Shown: piece after piece, positions 1 to 9,889 of the stretch | How positions within the stretch are numbered: the first letter of the stretch is position 1 | How the letters are laid out: each line of letters begins with the position of its first letter | Source: an uncultured bacterium | Lineage (GTDB): Bacteria; Latescibacterota; UBA2968; UBA8231 | Reading direction: 5' to 3' | NCBI GenBank assembly: GCA_937942165.1 | Contig: CALDFW010000031.1 | Coordinates: 1-42,895 of the forward strand | DNA length: 42,895 nt | The notes under the pieces: generated by a model | What the model was told of the DNA's origin: nothing | Seen by the model: the letters and a program-made list of their open reading frames with translations, nothing else | Databases searched by the model: none | Program-made: the position numbers and the translations under genes

Positions 1-603
1 TACTCCATCAACGGCTGGCACCGACACTGCCGAGGCATATACGACCTGCTGCACGAAAAGCGCATTCTCGACTACGCGGAAGATCTGCTGGGCCCCAATT
101 TGGTGAGCATCATGACGCACTACTTCAGCAAAGAACCGGGAGATGGGAAACAGGTGAGCTGGCATCAGGACGCCTCGTACTGGCCGCTGACGCCGAGCAA
201 GGTCGTCACCGTATGGCTAGCCATCGATGACGTGGACGAAGAAAACGGCCCTATGACGGTGATACCGGGATCGCATCTGCACGGTCAGATCCCCTTTGAG
301 AAGAGCACTGACGAGGAAAATAACGTGCTCGGCCAGAGCGTGCTCAATCCGCTCGACTGGGGCGGAGAGCCCGTACCCTTTACCATGCGCGCCGGTCAAA
401 TATCCATGCATACCGACCTGCTCCTACACGGCTCAGAGCCCAACCGCTCCACGAGGCGGCGCTGCGGTCTGACGCTGCGCTATATGCCGCCCGACGTGCA
501 CACGCGCGAAGCGGAACACGCACACGGCTATCTGTGCAGAGGAGAAGATGAGAGTGGATATTGGATCAGCTGGCCCGTGCCCGAGGGCGACTCAATCCCC
601 TAA
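1..603 (+). CDS. Phytanoyl-CoA dioxygenase (PhyH) family protein, 5'-truncated by window edge
   Basis: Frame +1 is open from base 1 (YSINGWHRHCRGIYDLLHEKRILDYAEDLLGPNLVSIMTHYFSKEPGDGKQVSWHQDASYWPLTPSK...). HxD motif in WHQDASYWPL, distal H in DLLLHGSEPN, then RRRCGLTLRY. Clear paralog of 26653-27462. Confidence 0.9.
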   Translation, partial: YSINGWHRHCRGIYDLLHEKRILDYAEDLLGPNLVSIMTHYFSKEPGDGKQVSWHQDASYWPLTPSKVVTVWLAIDDVDEENGPMTVIPGSHLHGQIPFEKSTDEENNVLGQSVLNPLDWGGEPVPFTMRAGQISMHTDLLLHGSEPNRSTRRRCGLTLRYMPPDVHTREAEHAHGYLCRGEDESGYWISWPVPEGDSIP

Positions 604-2468
604 TAGACTACGTTGACGAGACCCTGGCGATAGAACGTGCCCGCATCGGCCTCAACTTCGATCTGGTAAATATAGACCCCTTGGGGCACCGTGTTACCAT
701 CGCGGTCGATACCATTCCAAATGCGGGCGAAGCGACCGCTCTGATCGGCGCCGGCAAAGCCGCGCTGCACGCGCTTTCCAGACAGGTCAAAGATCTCAAA
801 CAGCACCGGCGTCGGTTGGTTGAGTCGCAGGAGGTTGTAGGAAACGAGAAGATAGTCGTTGATCCCGTCGTCGTTGGGCGTAAAGACGCGCGTAGACGAG
901 CGAATATCGTCGACCAGCGGATCATTCTGAGACGACAGGCGCACGGCCAAGGTCGCTCCAGGCGAGCGCGGGTCCACATCGCCTGGCTGGGCAAACTGAT
1001 ATATCACTTCGCTCTCGGTCGGCGTAGCCCGTTCGTCGAGTGCCTGAACGCGGAAAGCGGTTCCGTCGGAAAAGACACGCGCGCGAAAAAAGACCTCCAC
1101 AAAACTCGCTTTGGGATCCACGCGATCCCAAAGATCAACGGAAAATCCCTCACCGGCGTTGATCCTCGAAGTGAAAAACGCTTCGCGATCTTTAACTAAA
1201 ACGCGATCGATGGCGGTAATTTCCGCCGCCGTCTGCACCTCTAGCTGACGAAAGCCCGACGTTGGCACGTTTGAATCTTCCAACTGCTGAACCTGCAGTG
1301 CCAGCACGAAATCCGTCTCACTCCCAGCATCAACTGTCGTCGGGCTAATCTCCGCTTCCATAACCTGCGCCAGCGGCCAGCTCGTATACTCAAAGTGCAT
1401 AGTTTCTATTTTAAAGCCCGGCTCGTTCCACTGCAGGCGGAACTGTATATAGTCCTTGGGAGAAGGAGAAATAATGATTCCATCGGTCACCGACTCCCAA
1501 GCGCTCCATTCGGGGTTGGGCAAAATGGGTCCCCGCTCGGCCTCTCCGCGCTCGACGTCGGTTAGATTCACGATATTCTCCCAGCCGCTCTTCCCCACTT
1601 CGCGCAGCGTTTGCGACTTGGTCAACCGCAGAAAGTACTGCACGGGCTTGGGGTCAGGTCCGGTGCGGGTCTGCACCGTAACGGGCAGTTCGTCGGGATC
1701 GCGACCGTTGATGCGCAGCCGCCCCCATACCGGAAATCCACCCGGAACCGTTAGAGGGCGCGAGATAAATTCGACCGGGGCAACGCTGCCGTTGGCAATG
1801 ATCTCCACTTCGGCAATTTCCCAAGGTCGTTCGTTCAGCGTCTCGATCCGAACGTGTCGCATCTCCTTATCGTCGCGCGGCTGATTGGGCAGCGGCCATA
1901 TGACGACACTCTGCGTATTGGGCGAATTGACGTTGGCATTAATAAGAAATGGATTGCCGAAGGGCGTGGCTACAATCGCGTCGGGAAACGGAAGTAACTC
2001 CGGATCCTTGCTATCGGATCCCAGCGCAAATGCCTGCACGTAGAGATCGCGATGATCGGAATCTAATCGCGGATAGAAGCGGATCTGCTGCACGCCGAAG
2101 TGACCGCCCAGATCAATGTAAAGCGACGACTGACGCGCAATGCCAATCTCGTCGGGATTGAACGCCGTATTTTCGTCCCCATCAACCGCCTTAGCCATAG
2201 CTGGACTCGCGGCAAAATCGAGCGTCGGCGTGCCAAAGGAAGTCGTGCCCTCGATCGTCGAAAACACCCGCCCTCCTCGCGCCAGCGCTCCGGGTGCCAA
2301 GTTCGCGCCCGCCTGCACGTTCCACGTCCAAATGGAATCGCGGTCGACGCCCATTTTAGTCGACTCTTCGATGACGGCGGTCCACGGTAAACCGCCTGGA
2401 CCAATAATCATCTCTTCTATCGACCAACTACCGGTTGCGCAAAGCGCTACGAGCAGGAGCACCTTCAT
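600..2468 (-). CDS. Secreted protein with discoidin (F5/8 C)-like N-terminal region and FlgD/T9SS-like C-terminal tail
   Basis: N-terminal signal-like MKVLLLVALCATGSWS. AKAVDGDENTAFNPDE...LYIDLGGHFGVQQIRFYPR is discoidin-like. C-terminus VFTPNDDGINDYLLVSYNLLRLNQPTPVLFEIFDLSGKRVQ...WNGIDRDGNTVPQGVYIYQIEVEADAGTFYRQGLVNVVY. 4-nt overlap with the upstream gene. Confidence 0.85.
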   Translation of the reverse strand: MKVLLLVALCATGSWSIEEMIIGPGGLPWTAVIEESTKMGVDRDSIWTWNVQAGANLAPGALARGGRVFSTIEGTTSFGTPTLDFAASPAMAKAVDGDENTAFNPDEIGIARQSSLYIDLGGHFGVQQIRFYPRLDSDHRDLYVQAFALGSDSKDPELLPFPDAIVATPFGNPFLINANVNSPNTQSVVIWPLPNQPRDDKEMRHVRIETLNERPWEIAEVEIIANGSVAPVEFISRPLTVPGGFPVWGRLRINGRDPDELPVTVQTRTGPDPKPVQYFLRLTKSQTLREVGKSGWENIVNLTDVERGEAERGPILPNPEWSAWESVTDGIIISPSPKDYIQFRLQWNEPGFKIETMHFEYTSWPLAQVMEAEISPTTVDAGSETDFVLALQVQQLEDSNVPTSGFRQLEVQTAAEITAIDRVLVKDREAFFTSRINAGEGFSVDLWDRVDPKASFVEVFFRARVFSDGTAFRVQALDERATPTESEVIYQFAQPGDVDPRSPGATLAVRLSSQNDPLVDDIRSSTRVFTPNDDGINDYLLVSYNLLRLNQPTPVLFEIFDLSGKRVQRGFAGADQSGRFARIWNGIDRDGNTVPQGVYIYQIEVEADAGTFYRQGLVNVVY

Positions 2469-3757
2469 GGACCAATTACGTATGCGCCGCGATCACGCAG
2501 GATGGGAATGACGTTGTTTTGCGTGTCCTCAGAGAGCGTATTGCCGCGCACCCAAACGCTTTTAAGACCAGCCAGATCCAGTAGCGGAGACAGATCTGTT
2601 ACCTCGTTATTTGTCAGGTTAAGCGTGGTTAGCTGATCGAGATCGCGCAGCGGAGACAGGTCAACTACGCTGTTTTCTGCCAGGTTTAGAAATTTTAAGC
2701 GCCTCAGATTGGCCAGACTCTCCAGATCGGAGACACCCGCGTTCGGCAGGTTGAGCTCCTCGAGGAACAACATGCCACCGAGTGGCACTAAGCTTTCCAG
2801 CGGCGTGTCGCGCACCGTGAGCACTTTCAATTTTCTGAGAGATGACAGCGGCGTTATATCGCTGAATCCCTGCACGTCACCGGACGACGAAAAGCGAATA
2901 AAGAGGGCCTCCAAGTTGACCAAACGATCAATACCGCTGAGCGACTGAATAGCCCCCGTCGTGTTGAGAAAGGACAAGGTCTCCAACAGGTCGTTGGTGA
3001 TGGGCCCCTTGAGTCCGCCTAGGTGTGCGCGGATATCCTCTTCAAGCGCCGCATCAAAAGGGCTCTCAAAAGGCATGTAATAGTGCACCTGCACACCGCG
3101 CCGTTCAAGCGACTCGATCGCATCGATATCCGCTAATGGGTTGCCAGAAAGCTCTAGGTCTGTCAGCAGGCGCAGGGCCGAAAGCGGCTCGATATCGCGG
3201 ATCTGATTGTTGTCGAGATTAATCAGCCGCAGGCGCCGCAGACTGGCCAGCGGGCCGATGTCGACGATGGCATTGTTCTGCAGGTTTAAGTGGGTCAGCT
3301 GCCGCAGAGGACGCAGCGCCTCAATATCGACGATCTCGTTATCAGACAGACTCAGCGCGTTGAGCCCCTGCAGCTGGGAAAGCGGTCCAATATCGCGGAT
3401 ATCGTTGTCTGATAGATCTAACTGCTGCACGCCAGAGAGCACAGACAGCGGCGTCACATCACTGATCCGATTCGCACCCAGGTCCATCCTGCGCAGCCCC
3501 GTCAACCGTTCAATTCCAGCGAGGTCGACGATATTCCGCTGGGCGACTGAAAGCGTTTCAATCTCACCTAGCCGATCGACCGACAGCGGCCCGCGCGGCA
3601 GACCTAACGCCTCGCGCACAGCGCGCTCTAAGGCCAGGTCAGCAAACTCGGTGTGGTCTATTACACCGGCCGGATCAACGGCTACAGGAGGCGTGGGCGC
3701 CTCCTGACAGGCGAACAGGGCCAGTGTCAACAGGATGTATCCAACAGATATTTTCAT
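2465..3757 (-). CDS. Leucine-rich-repeat (internalin-like) lipoprotein
   Basis: Start trimmed to MKISVGYILLTLALFACQEAP (lipobox LFAC). Many 22-residue LRRs such as LSQLQGLNALSLSDNEIVDIEALRPL. The track ORF begins at 3790. Confidence 0.88.
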   Translation of the reverse strand: MKISVGYILLTLALFACQEAPTPPVAVDPAGVIDHTEFADLALERAVREALGLPRGPLSVDRLGEIETLSVAQRNIVDLAGIERLTGLRRMDLGANRISDVTPLSVLSGVQQLDLSDNDIRDIGPLSQLQGLNALSLSDNEIVDIEALRPLRQLTHLNLQNNAIVDIGPLASLRRLRLINLDNNQIRDIEPLSALRLLTDLELSGNPLADIDAIESLERRGVQVHYYMPFESPFDAALEEDIRAHLGGLKGPITNDLLETLSFLNTTGAIQSLSGIDRLVNLEALFIRFSSSGDVQGFSDITPLSSLRKLKVLTVRDTPLESLVPLGGMLFLEELNLPNAGVSDLESLANLRRLKFLNLAENSVVDLSPLRDLDQLTTLNLTNNEVTDLSPLLDLAGLKSVWVRGNTLSEDTQNNVIPILRDRGAYVIGP

Positions 3758-3814
3758 ATACTCGCACGTGGTTATAAAAAAAAGATACATCCTACTAAGA
3801 GCCCGTCAAACAGC

Positions 3815-5650
3815 CTAATACACAACGTTTACTACGCCGTGCAGAGTCGTTTTTTTTGCATCGGCATCGACTTCTAACCCGTAGAGATACGTGCCGGGCG
3901 GAACGAGTCGCCCCGAGAAGTCTAAACCGTCCCAAACCCTCAGGTACGAACCACTGGGATCGTCCGAGGCATAGCCCCGCCGCACGAGGCGCCCAGCCAA
4001 GTCGTATATACCAAAAGAGACAGAAGCCGACTGCGTTAGCCTGAGCACGCTGTACGTCAGGACGAAATACTCGCCGCGACCATCGCCGTTGGGCGTGAAG
4101 ACCGCGCTGCGCAGGCGCACATCGTCAAGCAATTCAACCCGCTCTGTCGCCAGCCGCACGCGCAGAGTCCCGCCCGGCGTGCGCGGATCGACGTCAGCGG
4201 CAACGGCCGTTTGATACGCGTCTTCGTCTCCCGCTCCGGTTGGTCGTCGGTCGCGCGCCCGAACCCTGAAATCCGTGCCATCGACAAAGACCCGTGCGCG
4301 AAAAAAGACCTGAATAAACGACCCCTGCGGATCGATCCGTTCGGCAAAGCGCAGCGATACCCCTCCGCTGGGCAGCGGCTCCGTGCTGTAAAACGCGGGG
4401 CGATCCTGCACGAACACGCTGTCGATAGCGACAATTTCGGCCTGCGTCTGTATTTCCACGTAGCGAAAGCCCGAGTCAACGCCGCCCGAGTCGACCAGGC
4501 GACGTGCGCGCAGGTCGATGGCGAAAGGCGTTTCTCTGCCCGGCGCGACCGATCTCGGATTAATCTCAGCCGCCAGCTCTTGTGCCAGCGGGCGGCTGGT
4601 GTATTCGATAGAGACCTGATCTATGCGCGTGCCGGGCTGCAGCAGCTGTATGCGAAACTGAATCACCGGCTGCGGCGGAGATGAGACCTGGCCGTCGTTG
4701 AGCGACTCCCAACGACTCCACAGCGGATTGTCCCGAGGCGGCGCCTGAATGCCGGGAATAGCCGTGGCCCAGTCATTCTTGCTAACCAGCACTAGATCAG
4801 CGCCCCGTTCAAGAAAATACTGCACCGGAGCTAAGTCGGGTCCGCTGCGCGTCTGCACAATAACGGGCAGCGTCTCGGGCGGCTGCCCGTTGATGAGCAG
4901 ACGTCCCCACACCGGACGCGCGTTGCGCACTTCCAGCGGCACGGACAGATACGCTCCAGGCGGCGCAGATCCGTCGGCTATAACTTCAAACTCTGCTATT
5001 TCCCAGTCCCGTTCGCTCAGCGTGCGCAGTCGCACGTGTCGCATCGGGCGCGGATCGTGCGGCTGATTTGGATGGGGCCACAGGACAATACTCTGGTTGT
5101 TGGGCGCATTGATGTGCGCATTGATCAGCGTCGGACTCCCACAGCACACGTCGAATATATCCGTCTCTATCTCGCTCGGATCCAACCCATCCGAGCCCAG
5201 CTGGAAAGCCTGCAGGTAGCGGTCGCGATGTCCCGCGTCGAGGCGGGGAAAAAAGCGGATCTGCTCAACGCCATAGTGTGCTCCCAAGTCGATATACACG
5301 TCTATTTGGCGCGGCAGGCCGTCTGCGGCAGGGTCAAAGGCGGTTCCCGCATCGCCGTCGAGCATGCGGGCTAAACTCGGCCTAGACAGCAGGGTCGGAT
5401 AGGCAAATCCCTGTGCGTCGACCTTTTCGGCGACCGCAAAAATGCGACCCCCGCGCTCCAATACGCGGGGAGCGATATTCTCTCCCCGCTCAGCCTCCCA
5501 AATCCACAGCGAATCAGCCGATACCGAGATGCGATGAGATGATTCCCTTACCTGTTCAAAAGATCGGCCTTCGCTTCCCACTACAAGCGATTCCACGGCC
5601 TCCGCGGCAATCGGCAACGCCAAAAGGAGAAAGACGAAAAGCGCGTTCAT
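3815..5650 (-). CDS. Secreted protein with discoidin-like N-terminal region and FlgD/T9SS-like C-terminal tail
   Basis: Paralog of 600-2468: shared ENIAPRVLERGGRIF, LDGDAGTAFDPAADGLPRQIDVYIDLGAHYGVEQIRFFPRLDAGHRDRYLQAFQLGSD, tail VFTPNGDGRGEY...YDLAGRLVRRGY...VPPGTYLYGLEVDA...GVVNVVY. Confidence 0.85.
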   Translation of the reverse strand: MNALFVFLLLALPIAAEAVESLVVGSEGRSFEQVRESSHRISVSADSLWIWEAERGENIAPRVLERGGRIFAVAEKVDAQGFAYPTLLSRPSLARMLDGDAGTAFDPAADGLPRQIDVYIDLGAHYGVEQIRFFPRLDAGHRDRYLQAFQLGSDGLDPSEIETDIFDVCCGSPTLINAHINAPNNQSIVLWPHPNQPHDPRPMRHVRLRTLSERDWEIAEFEVIADGSAPPGAYLSVPLEVRNARPVWGRLLINGQPPETLPVIVQTRSGPDLAPVQYFLERGADLVLVSKNDWATAIPGIQAPPRDNPLWSRWESLNDGQVSSPPQPVIQFRIQLLQPGTRIDQVSIEYTSRPLAQELAAEINPRSVAPGRETPFAIDLRARRLVDSGGVDSGFRYVEIQTQAEIVAIDSVFVQDRPAFYSTEPLPSGGVSLRFAERIDPQGSFIQVFFRARVFVDGTDFRVRARDRRPTGAGDEDAYQTAVAADVDPRTPGGTLRVRLATERVELLDDVRLRSAVFTPNGDGRGEYFVLTYSVLRLTQSASVSFGIYDLAGRLVRRGYASDDPSGSYLRVWDGLDFSGRLVPPGTYLYGLEVDADAKKTTLHGVVNVVY

Positions 5651-7062
5651 CGCACCCCGAGAATGCTCACGCCGCGTGCGCGCAGTGCGGGAATATGCTC
5701 TTCGAGTGAATCGCGACTGAGCGGATTGTTACCCAGCGATACCACTTTGAGCCCGTCTAGTTCCAGCAGCGGAGAAATATCGACGATATCGTTGGCCGCC
5801 ATGCGCACATCTTCGAGCGAAACCATGCGCGCCAGAGGCGTAATATCGACAATCGAATTGGACGCAATATTGAGCTTCTTTATACCCCGCAGCGTCGTCA
5901 GCATGGCAATGTCTCGTATCTGATTGCTGGCCAGGTCAAGTTTCTGCAGGCGAAGCAACCTCCTGATCTCGTGAATCTCGCGTATTTGGTTTCCGGTGAG
6001 GATCAGCTCGCGCAGCTCGATCTGTCGCCCCAGCCCGTTGAGCGTCGTCAGCCGACCGATGCTCACGCGCAGCGACGTCAGCAGACTCAGGTCGCGCAGT
6101 GGACGCAGATCGGCGATCGGCGCACCGATAATGTTGATTGTGCGTAGGCGCTCCAACTCGGCCAGCGGCGTCAGGTCGTTGAGCAGCGCGCGGTTGCCGC
6201 GCACCGACAGCATTTCGAGGTTTTTCAGATGTTCGACCCCACCCAGCGTTTGGACCGCGCCCGATATGACGAGCTCCCGAATGCGGAGAAAATCGTCCTC
6301 ATCGAGCGGCCCCACGGGCCGATCCAACGCCTTGCGAATACTCGCCTCAACGCGCTCACTGCTGATGGTCATAGCCTCGGCGTAGAACGTGACCTCTACC
6401 CCGCGCTGACGCAGCGCGCTCAGCGTTGAACGGGCCAGCGGATTGCCCGAGAGCTCGACCCGGCGCAGCTGTGGCAGAGCCGTCAGAGGCGCGACGTCGC
6501 GCACGAGGTTGTTGTCCAGATTGAGCTGGCGCAGGCGGCGCAGCCCGCGCAGCGGACGCAGATCCGAGACGATATTGTCGCCCAAATCGAGAATCTCTAA
6601 TCCCGTGAGCGCAGCGAGCGGTGTGAGGTCCGTTATGGCATTGTCCGATAGGATCAGGACGCGCAGCGAACGCAGGGCAGCTAAGTGCGCCACTCGAGTC
6701 AAACCGTTACCCGCCACATCGAGCGTATCCAGGAGCGCGAGAGGCGCCAGCGCGGCCATCGCTTCATCCCCCAAGCTGTTGTCGGCCAAGTGCAGACGAC
6801 GCAGATTGGGCAATTGTTCGATGCCCGCTAGCTCCACGACACCCCGCTGGGATAGATCTAGGCGCGCAACCGACGCCAGGACCTCGGACGATAGCGCACC
6901 GCGCTCCTGCCCCGCGTGTTGACGCACCGCGCGCTCTAGAGCAGCATCGGCAAAGAGCGTGTGGTCAAAGAGCACATCCTCCTCTGGACCTGGCTGCAGC
7001 GGCACGTCGCGCGCGGTGCAGCCGGCTAGAAGGATCGCGTATAGGAGTAACGTTTTCTTCAT
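5647..7062 (-). CDS. Leucine-rich-repeat (internalin-like) lipoprotein
   Basis: Start trimmed to MKKTLLLYAILLAGCTARD (lipobox LAGC) with AGGTGG upstream. LRRs such as LAALTGLEILDLGDNIVSDLRPLRGLRRLRQLNLDNN. ATGA overlap with the next gene. Confidence 0.88.
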   Translation of the reverse strand: MKKTLLLYAILLAGCTARDVPLQPGPEEDVLFDHTLFADAALERAVRQHAGQERGALSSEVLASVARLDLSQRGVVELAGIEQLPNLRRLHLADNSLGDEAMAALAPLALLDTLDVAGNGLTRVAHLAALRSLRVLILSDNAITDLTPLAALTGLEILDLGDNIVSDLRPLRGLRRLRQLNLDNNLVRDVAPLTALPQLRRVELSGNPLARSTLSALRQRGVEVTFYAEAMTISSERVEASIRKALDRPVGPLDEDDFLRIRELVISGAVQTLGGVEHLKNLEMLSVRGNRALLNDLTPLAELERLRTINIIGAPIADLRPLRDLSLLTSLRVSIGRLTTLNGLGRQIELRELILTGNQIREIHEIRRLLRLQKLDLASNQIRDIAMLTTLRGIKKLNIASNSIVDITPLARMVSLEDVRMAANDIVDISPLLELDGLKVVSLGNNPLSRDSLEEHIPALRARGVSILGVR

Positions 7063-7075
7063 GCGCCCACCTGCG

Positions 7076-9775
7076 CTAGCGCTCAACTCCAGCATACACC
7101 GTGATAAAACCCCGCGTAGAAGTGCGCGGGCCTTCTACCTCAAAATCCTGCCGGCTCACTGAGAAGCCCAGCACGGTCGTCAGGCGATAGCCCTGATAGT
7201 CTGACACGTCGGTCATCTGAGCCAGCGCCGTCAGTTCAGTATAGCTGTCGTCGGCTCTGGGCGGCGTTGGATCCTGCATCTGCACAAACTTGTGGAACTC
7301 AAAGCCCGTTTCAAGGTACGTGGTGTACATAACGGGTAGGCGACCAATAATCATGCCAATCTGGCTCAGTTCGCGCCGCGTAGCTTCGGTGGCATTAAAC
7401 GAAGAGTAGCGCAGAAACTCGCTTTTCCAAGCGGGAATCAGCGTAAACCGTCCCGCGCTAATGCGATACTCGGCCTTGTTGATGACACCCAAAAAAGACG
7501 TCCGCTCGCTCATGTCGCGCAGATCGAGTTTTTTCGCACTATCGAGCTGATGATATAGCTGCCAGCGCAGCATATTTTTCACCTTCAGGCCGGACGTCGG
7601 CTCGAGATCAATACCGAGCCACGAAGTGTTGACCAGCGTATTGCGCGCCGGCAGTGGGTCGCGCACGGGTCGCAGCTCTCCGCGCGAATTGGGCGGCTGC
7701 ACCCACTGGATAAGATCGTCGCGGATCGTATCTTTCACTTTGCGCGCATCCTGAAAAATGCGCAGGCGTCCCCAAGAAAAGATGTGATCGCCGTTCAGCA
7801 TAAAATACGTCGCCAGGTTGCGTCGTTTGTCGGATATCTGGGCGATGCGCTGCTGCCCTAAGGTCATGCGCCAGTTGGGATGCAAATAGCGCCCCAGATA
7901 TAGGTTGTACCCCTTCTGATCTCGGCGGTACGGCAAATCGGCCAACTCGTCATTTTCAAAGCGATCAATGGTTCCGTTGTGGTTCATATCAACGCCGTAA
8001 AGGAACTCGGGACGGTCGGTGTGAAAGCGGAGAAAGGGCTCCTCGTAGTCGGGAATCCGGTTGGGGCTGTCGTTGTTATCGTTCTGGTTGAAATCGGAAA
8101 TAAAGTCGTTGTTCTCATCCCACCCGGGAAAGATGCTGATATCCCCACTGGTAAAGCCGCGACGGCGCCAGTCGGGATCGCGGTCTTGGTCGTCGTTGTC
8201 GTCGACGTATTCATACAGCTTCAGGTTGTCTCGGTAATCGACAATGCCCGTTTCCTGCACGGTGCGAAACGACGTGGCGTATTCCGGATCGGTCTGAAAT
8301 AGCTCCCCATAGGCAAAATAGGGGTGAGCCACGCGCGATACGTTAGCCATCCACGCCATAGACTTCTGACCGCTGGCGTGATGTTTTTCCAGACTTGGGT
8401 TGGGAAACTTACCCCAACGGTTGTTGACGTTGAGCTCAAAATAGCCGTCAAAGCCTTCCAAATCCGTAAGCTCTACTGTAAAACCGGCAATTTGGTTGGC
8501 CGTCGGCAGCCCGTAATCGAAGACCAGAACGCGCTGATTGGAAGAATCTCGAACGTTGCCGCGCGCGTTGGCCACGGGCACGAAGACCTGACGCAAAAAG
8601 ATGTCGGTCTGCAGATCAGAGCTCACTTCAATCGCGTAGTCGTTGGCCACGACGAGCTCTAGCTGGATCCGCTCAATTTCCGCGGGATCGGGGCCCGAGT
8701 ACGTGCGATCCAACAAATCGTAGCGCAGCAGAATCTCTTCGCTGCCGTCGGCAGCCAAGAAGCCCTTGCGCTGAAAGCCCCCCTCAATAACGGCGCGATA
8801 GCCGATCTCCGAACCGCGCGTCTGGTTGCCCTCGATATCCCACAGGAGAATATCGGCGTCAAAAAGGGCTCCACCACCAACCCCATCTTCGGGCGAGTCG
8901 TCTTTGATCTTAATCTCTATGAAGCTGAGGTTTTCCAGGTTCTGCGAGCCAGTTAGGCTACCCTTGAAAAAGTTGCCCGACAGCGCGTCGTTTTGCGTCT
9001 GCGAATGGTGCGAGTTGATAAAGGTGCCGCCCACTTTAACAAAATCCCCCACCTGCACCTCGACCCGACCTCCGACCAGATTGGTGTTGTCGGTGCGCGC
9101 GGCCGCCGTGATCTGACCCGGACTGGTCTGCGCTCCGTCCGGTTCGCTGATGCGCGAAAGCAGTATCGTACCCATGTACTTATCAGAGGCAAAGTCGAGC
9201 TGAATCCCGTTGAAACGCGGCTTGGAAAACGTCATCGGCGTCAGCGTCGTGCGAATCTGATTGCCGATCGTAATCGCGTAGTGATACTGCCCCTTATGGT
9301 CGGAGGCAATTACCACGTTGTTGAACCAAGATCCAAAGCGGCCGTCTTTAAACAGCGTCGAACCAAAGGGCTGCGGGTTCTCCTGGCGCCAGTCGAATAT
9401 GAGCCAGCCGCGATTGAGGAAGTTGCCAAATAGATCGTAAAAGTAAAATCCCTCGATTGAGGTCGATACATAGCGCTGATAGGTCTCGCGAGCGTAGTTG
9501 GAATACTCCCACTGTTTCCACCCGTATTCCGAGTAGAGTTCCTGCGGTATAAACCATTTGCGCACCGTGGGATCGAGTGCGTCAAAGAGCACGCCGGGCC
9601 CGGTGGGATCAAAGGAGACCTTGCCTCCTCGCTTAACCGTCCCCAACCGCGAACCGTAGGTCTGAGCATCGACCGACGCGGTCGACAGCAACAGAGAGGC
9701 CACCATCCAAAAGACGACGATACATCGCCTGTCGCCCTGTTTACGGTCTCTTGCCAAAGAGTTATTCATCACCAT
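7076..9775 (-). CDS. Large exported, probably outer-membrane beta-barrel-like protein with Asp/Asn-rich Ca-binding-like loops
   Basis: Signal-like CIVVFWMVASLLLSTASVDAQ. Central DENNDFISDFNQNDNNDSPNRIPDYEEPFLRFHTDRPEFLYGVDMNHNGTIDRFENDELADLPYRRDQKGYNLYLGRYLHPNWRMTLGQQRI, then alternating aromatic/polar C-terminal half. Paralog of 11833-14517. Start ambiguous: GTG at 9790 or ATG at 9775 (AAAAGG upstream). Confidence 0.8.
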   Translation of the reverse strand: MVMNNSLARDRKQGDRRCIVVFWMVASLLLSTASVDAQTYGSRLGTVKRGGKVSFDPTGPGVLFDALDPTVRKWFIPQELYSEYGWKQWEYSNYARETYQRYVSTSIEGFYFYDLFGNFLNRGWLIFDWRQENPQPFGSTLFKDGRFGSWFNNVVIASDHKGQYHYAITIGNQIRTTLTPMTFSKPRFNGIQLDFASDKYMGTILLSRISEPDGAQTSPGQITAAARTDNTNLVGGRVEVQVGDFVKVGGTFINSHHSQTQNDALSGNFFKGSLTGSQNLENLSFIEIKIKDDSPEDGVGGGALFDADILLWDIEGNQTRGSEIGYRAVIEGGFQRKGFLAADGSEEILLRYDLLDRTYSGPDPAEIERIQLELVVANDYAIEVSSDLQTDIFLRQVFVPVANARGNVRDSSNQRVLVFDYGLPTANQIAGFTVELTDLEGFDGYFELNVNNRWGKFPNPSLEKHHASGQKSMAWMANVSRVAHPYFAYGELFQTDPEYATSFRTVQETGIVDYRDNLKLYEYVDDNDDQDRDPDWRRRGFTSGDISIFPGWDENNDFISDFNQNDNNDSPNRIPDYEEPFLRFHTDRPEFLYGVDMNHNGTIDRFENDELADLPYRRDQKGYNLYLGRYLHPNWRMTLGQQRIAQISDKRRNLATYFMLNGDHIFSWGRLRIFQDARKVKDTIRDDLIQWVQPPNSRGELRPVRDPLPARNTLVNTSWLGIDLEPTSGLKVKNMLRWQLYHQLDSAKKLDLRDMSERTSFLGVINKAEYRISAGRFTLIPAWKSEFLRYSSFNATEATRRELSQIGMIIGRLPVMYTTYLETGFEFHKFVQMQDPTPPRADDSYTELTALAQMTDVSDYQGYRLTTVLGFSVSRQDFEVEGPRTSTRGFITVYAGVER

Positions 9776-9889
9776 GTTTACCTTTTGCACTGTGCTTCTA
9801 TATCATCAAAATCAAACGAGGCTCCAGCAGAGGACGTAGTGTCGCTGTGGGAGCAAAAACCCACCCTTTGCCAGTTCACCACAACACGT

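Noticed and set aside
561-1199. 212-aa plus-strand ORF antisense to the first FlgD-tail gene
   Set aside because: Overlaps the PhyH 3' end in another frame and lies antisense to a conserved C-terminal domain.
9847-9864. Hairpin GTGGG-N8-CCCAC between two cassette genes as a terminator
   Set aside because: Only 5 bp with an 8-nt loop and no T-tract on the minus strand; likely chance.
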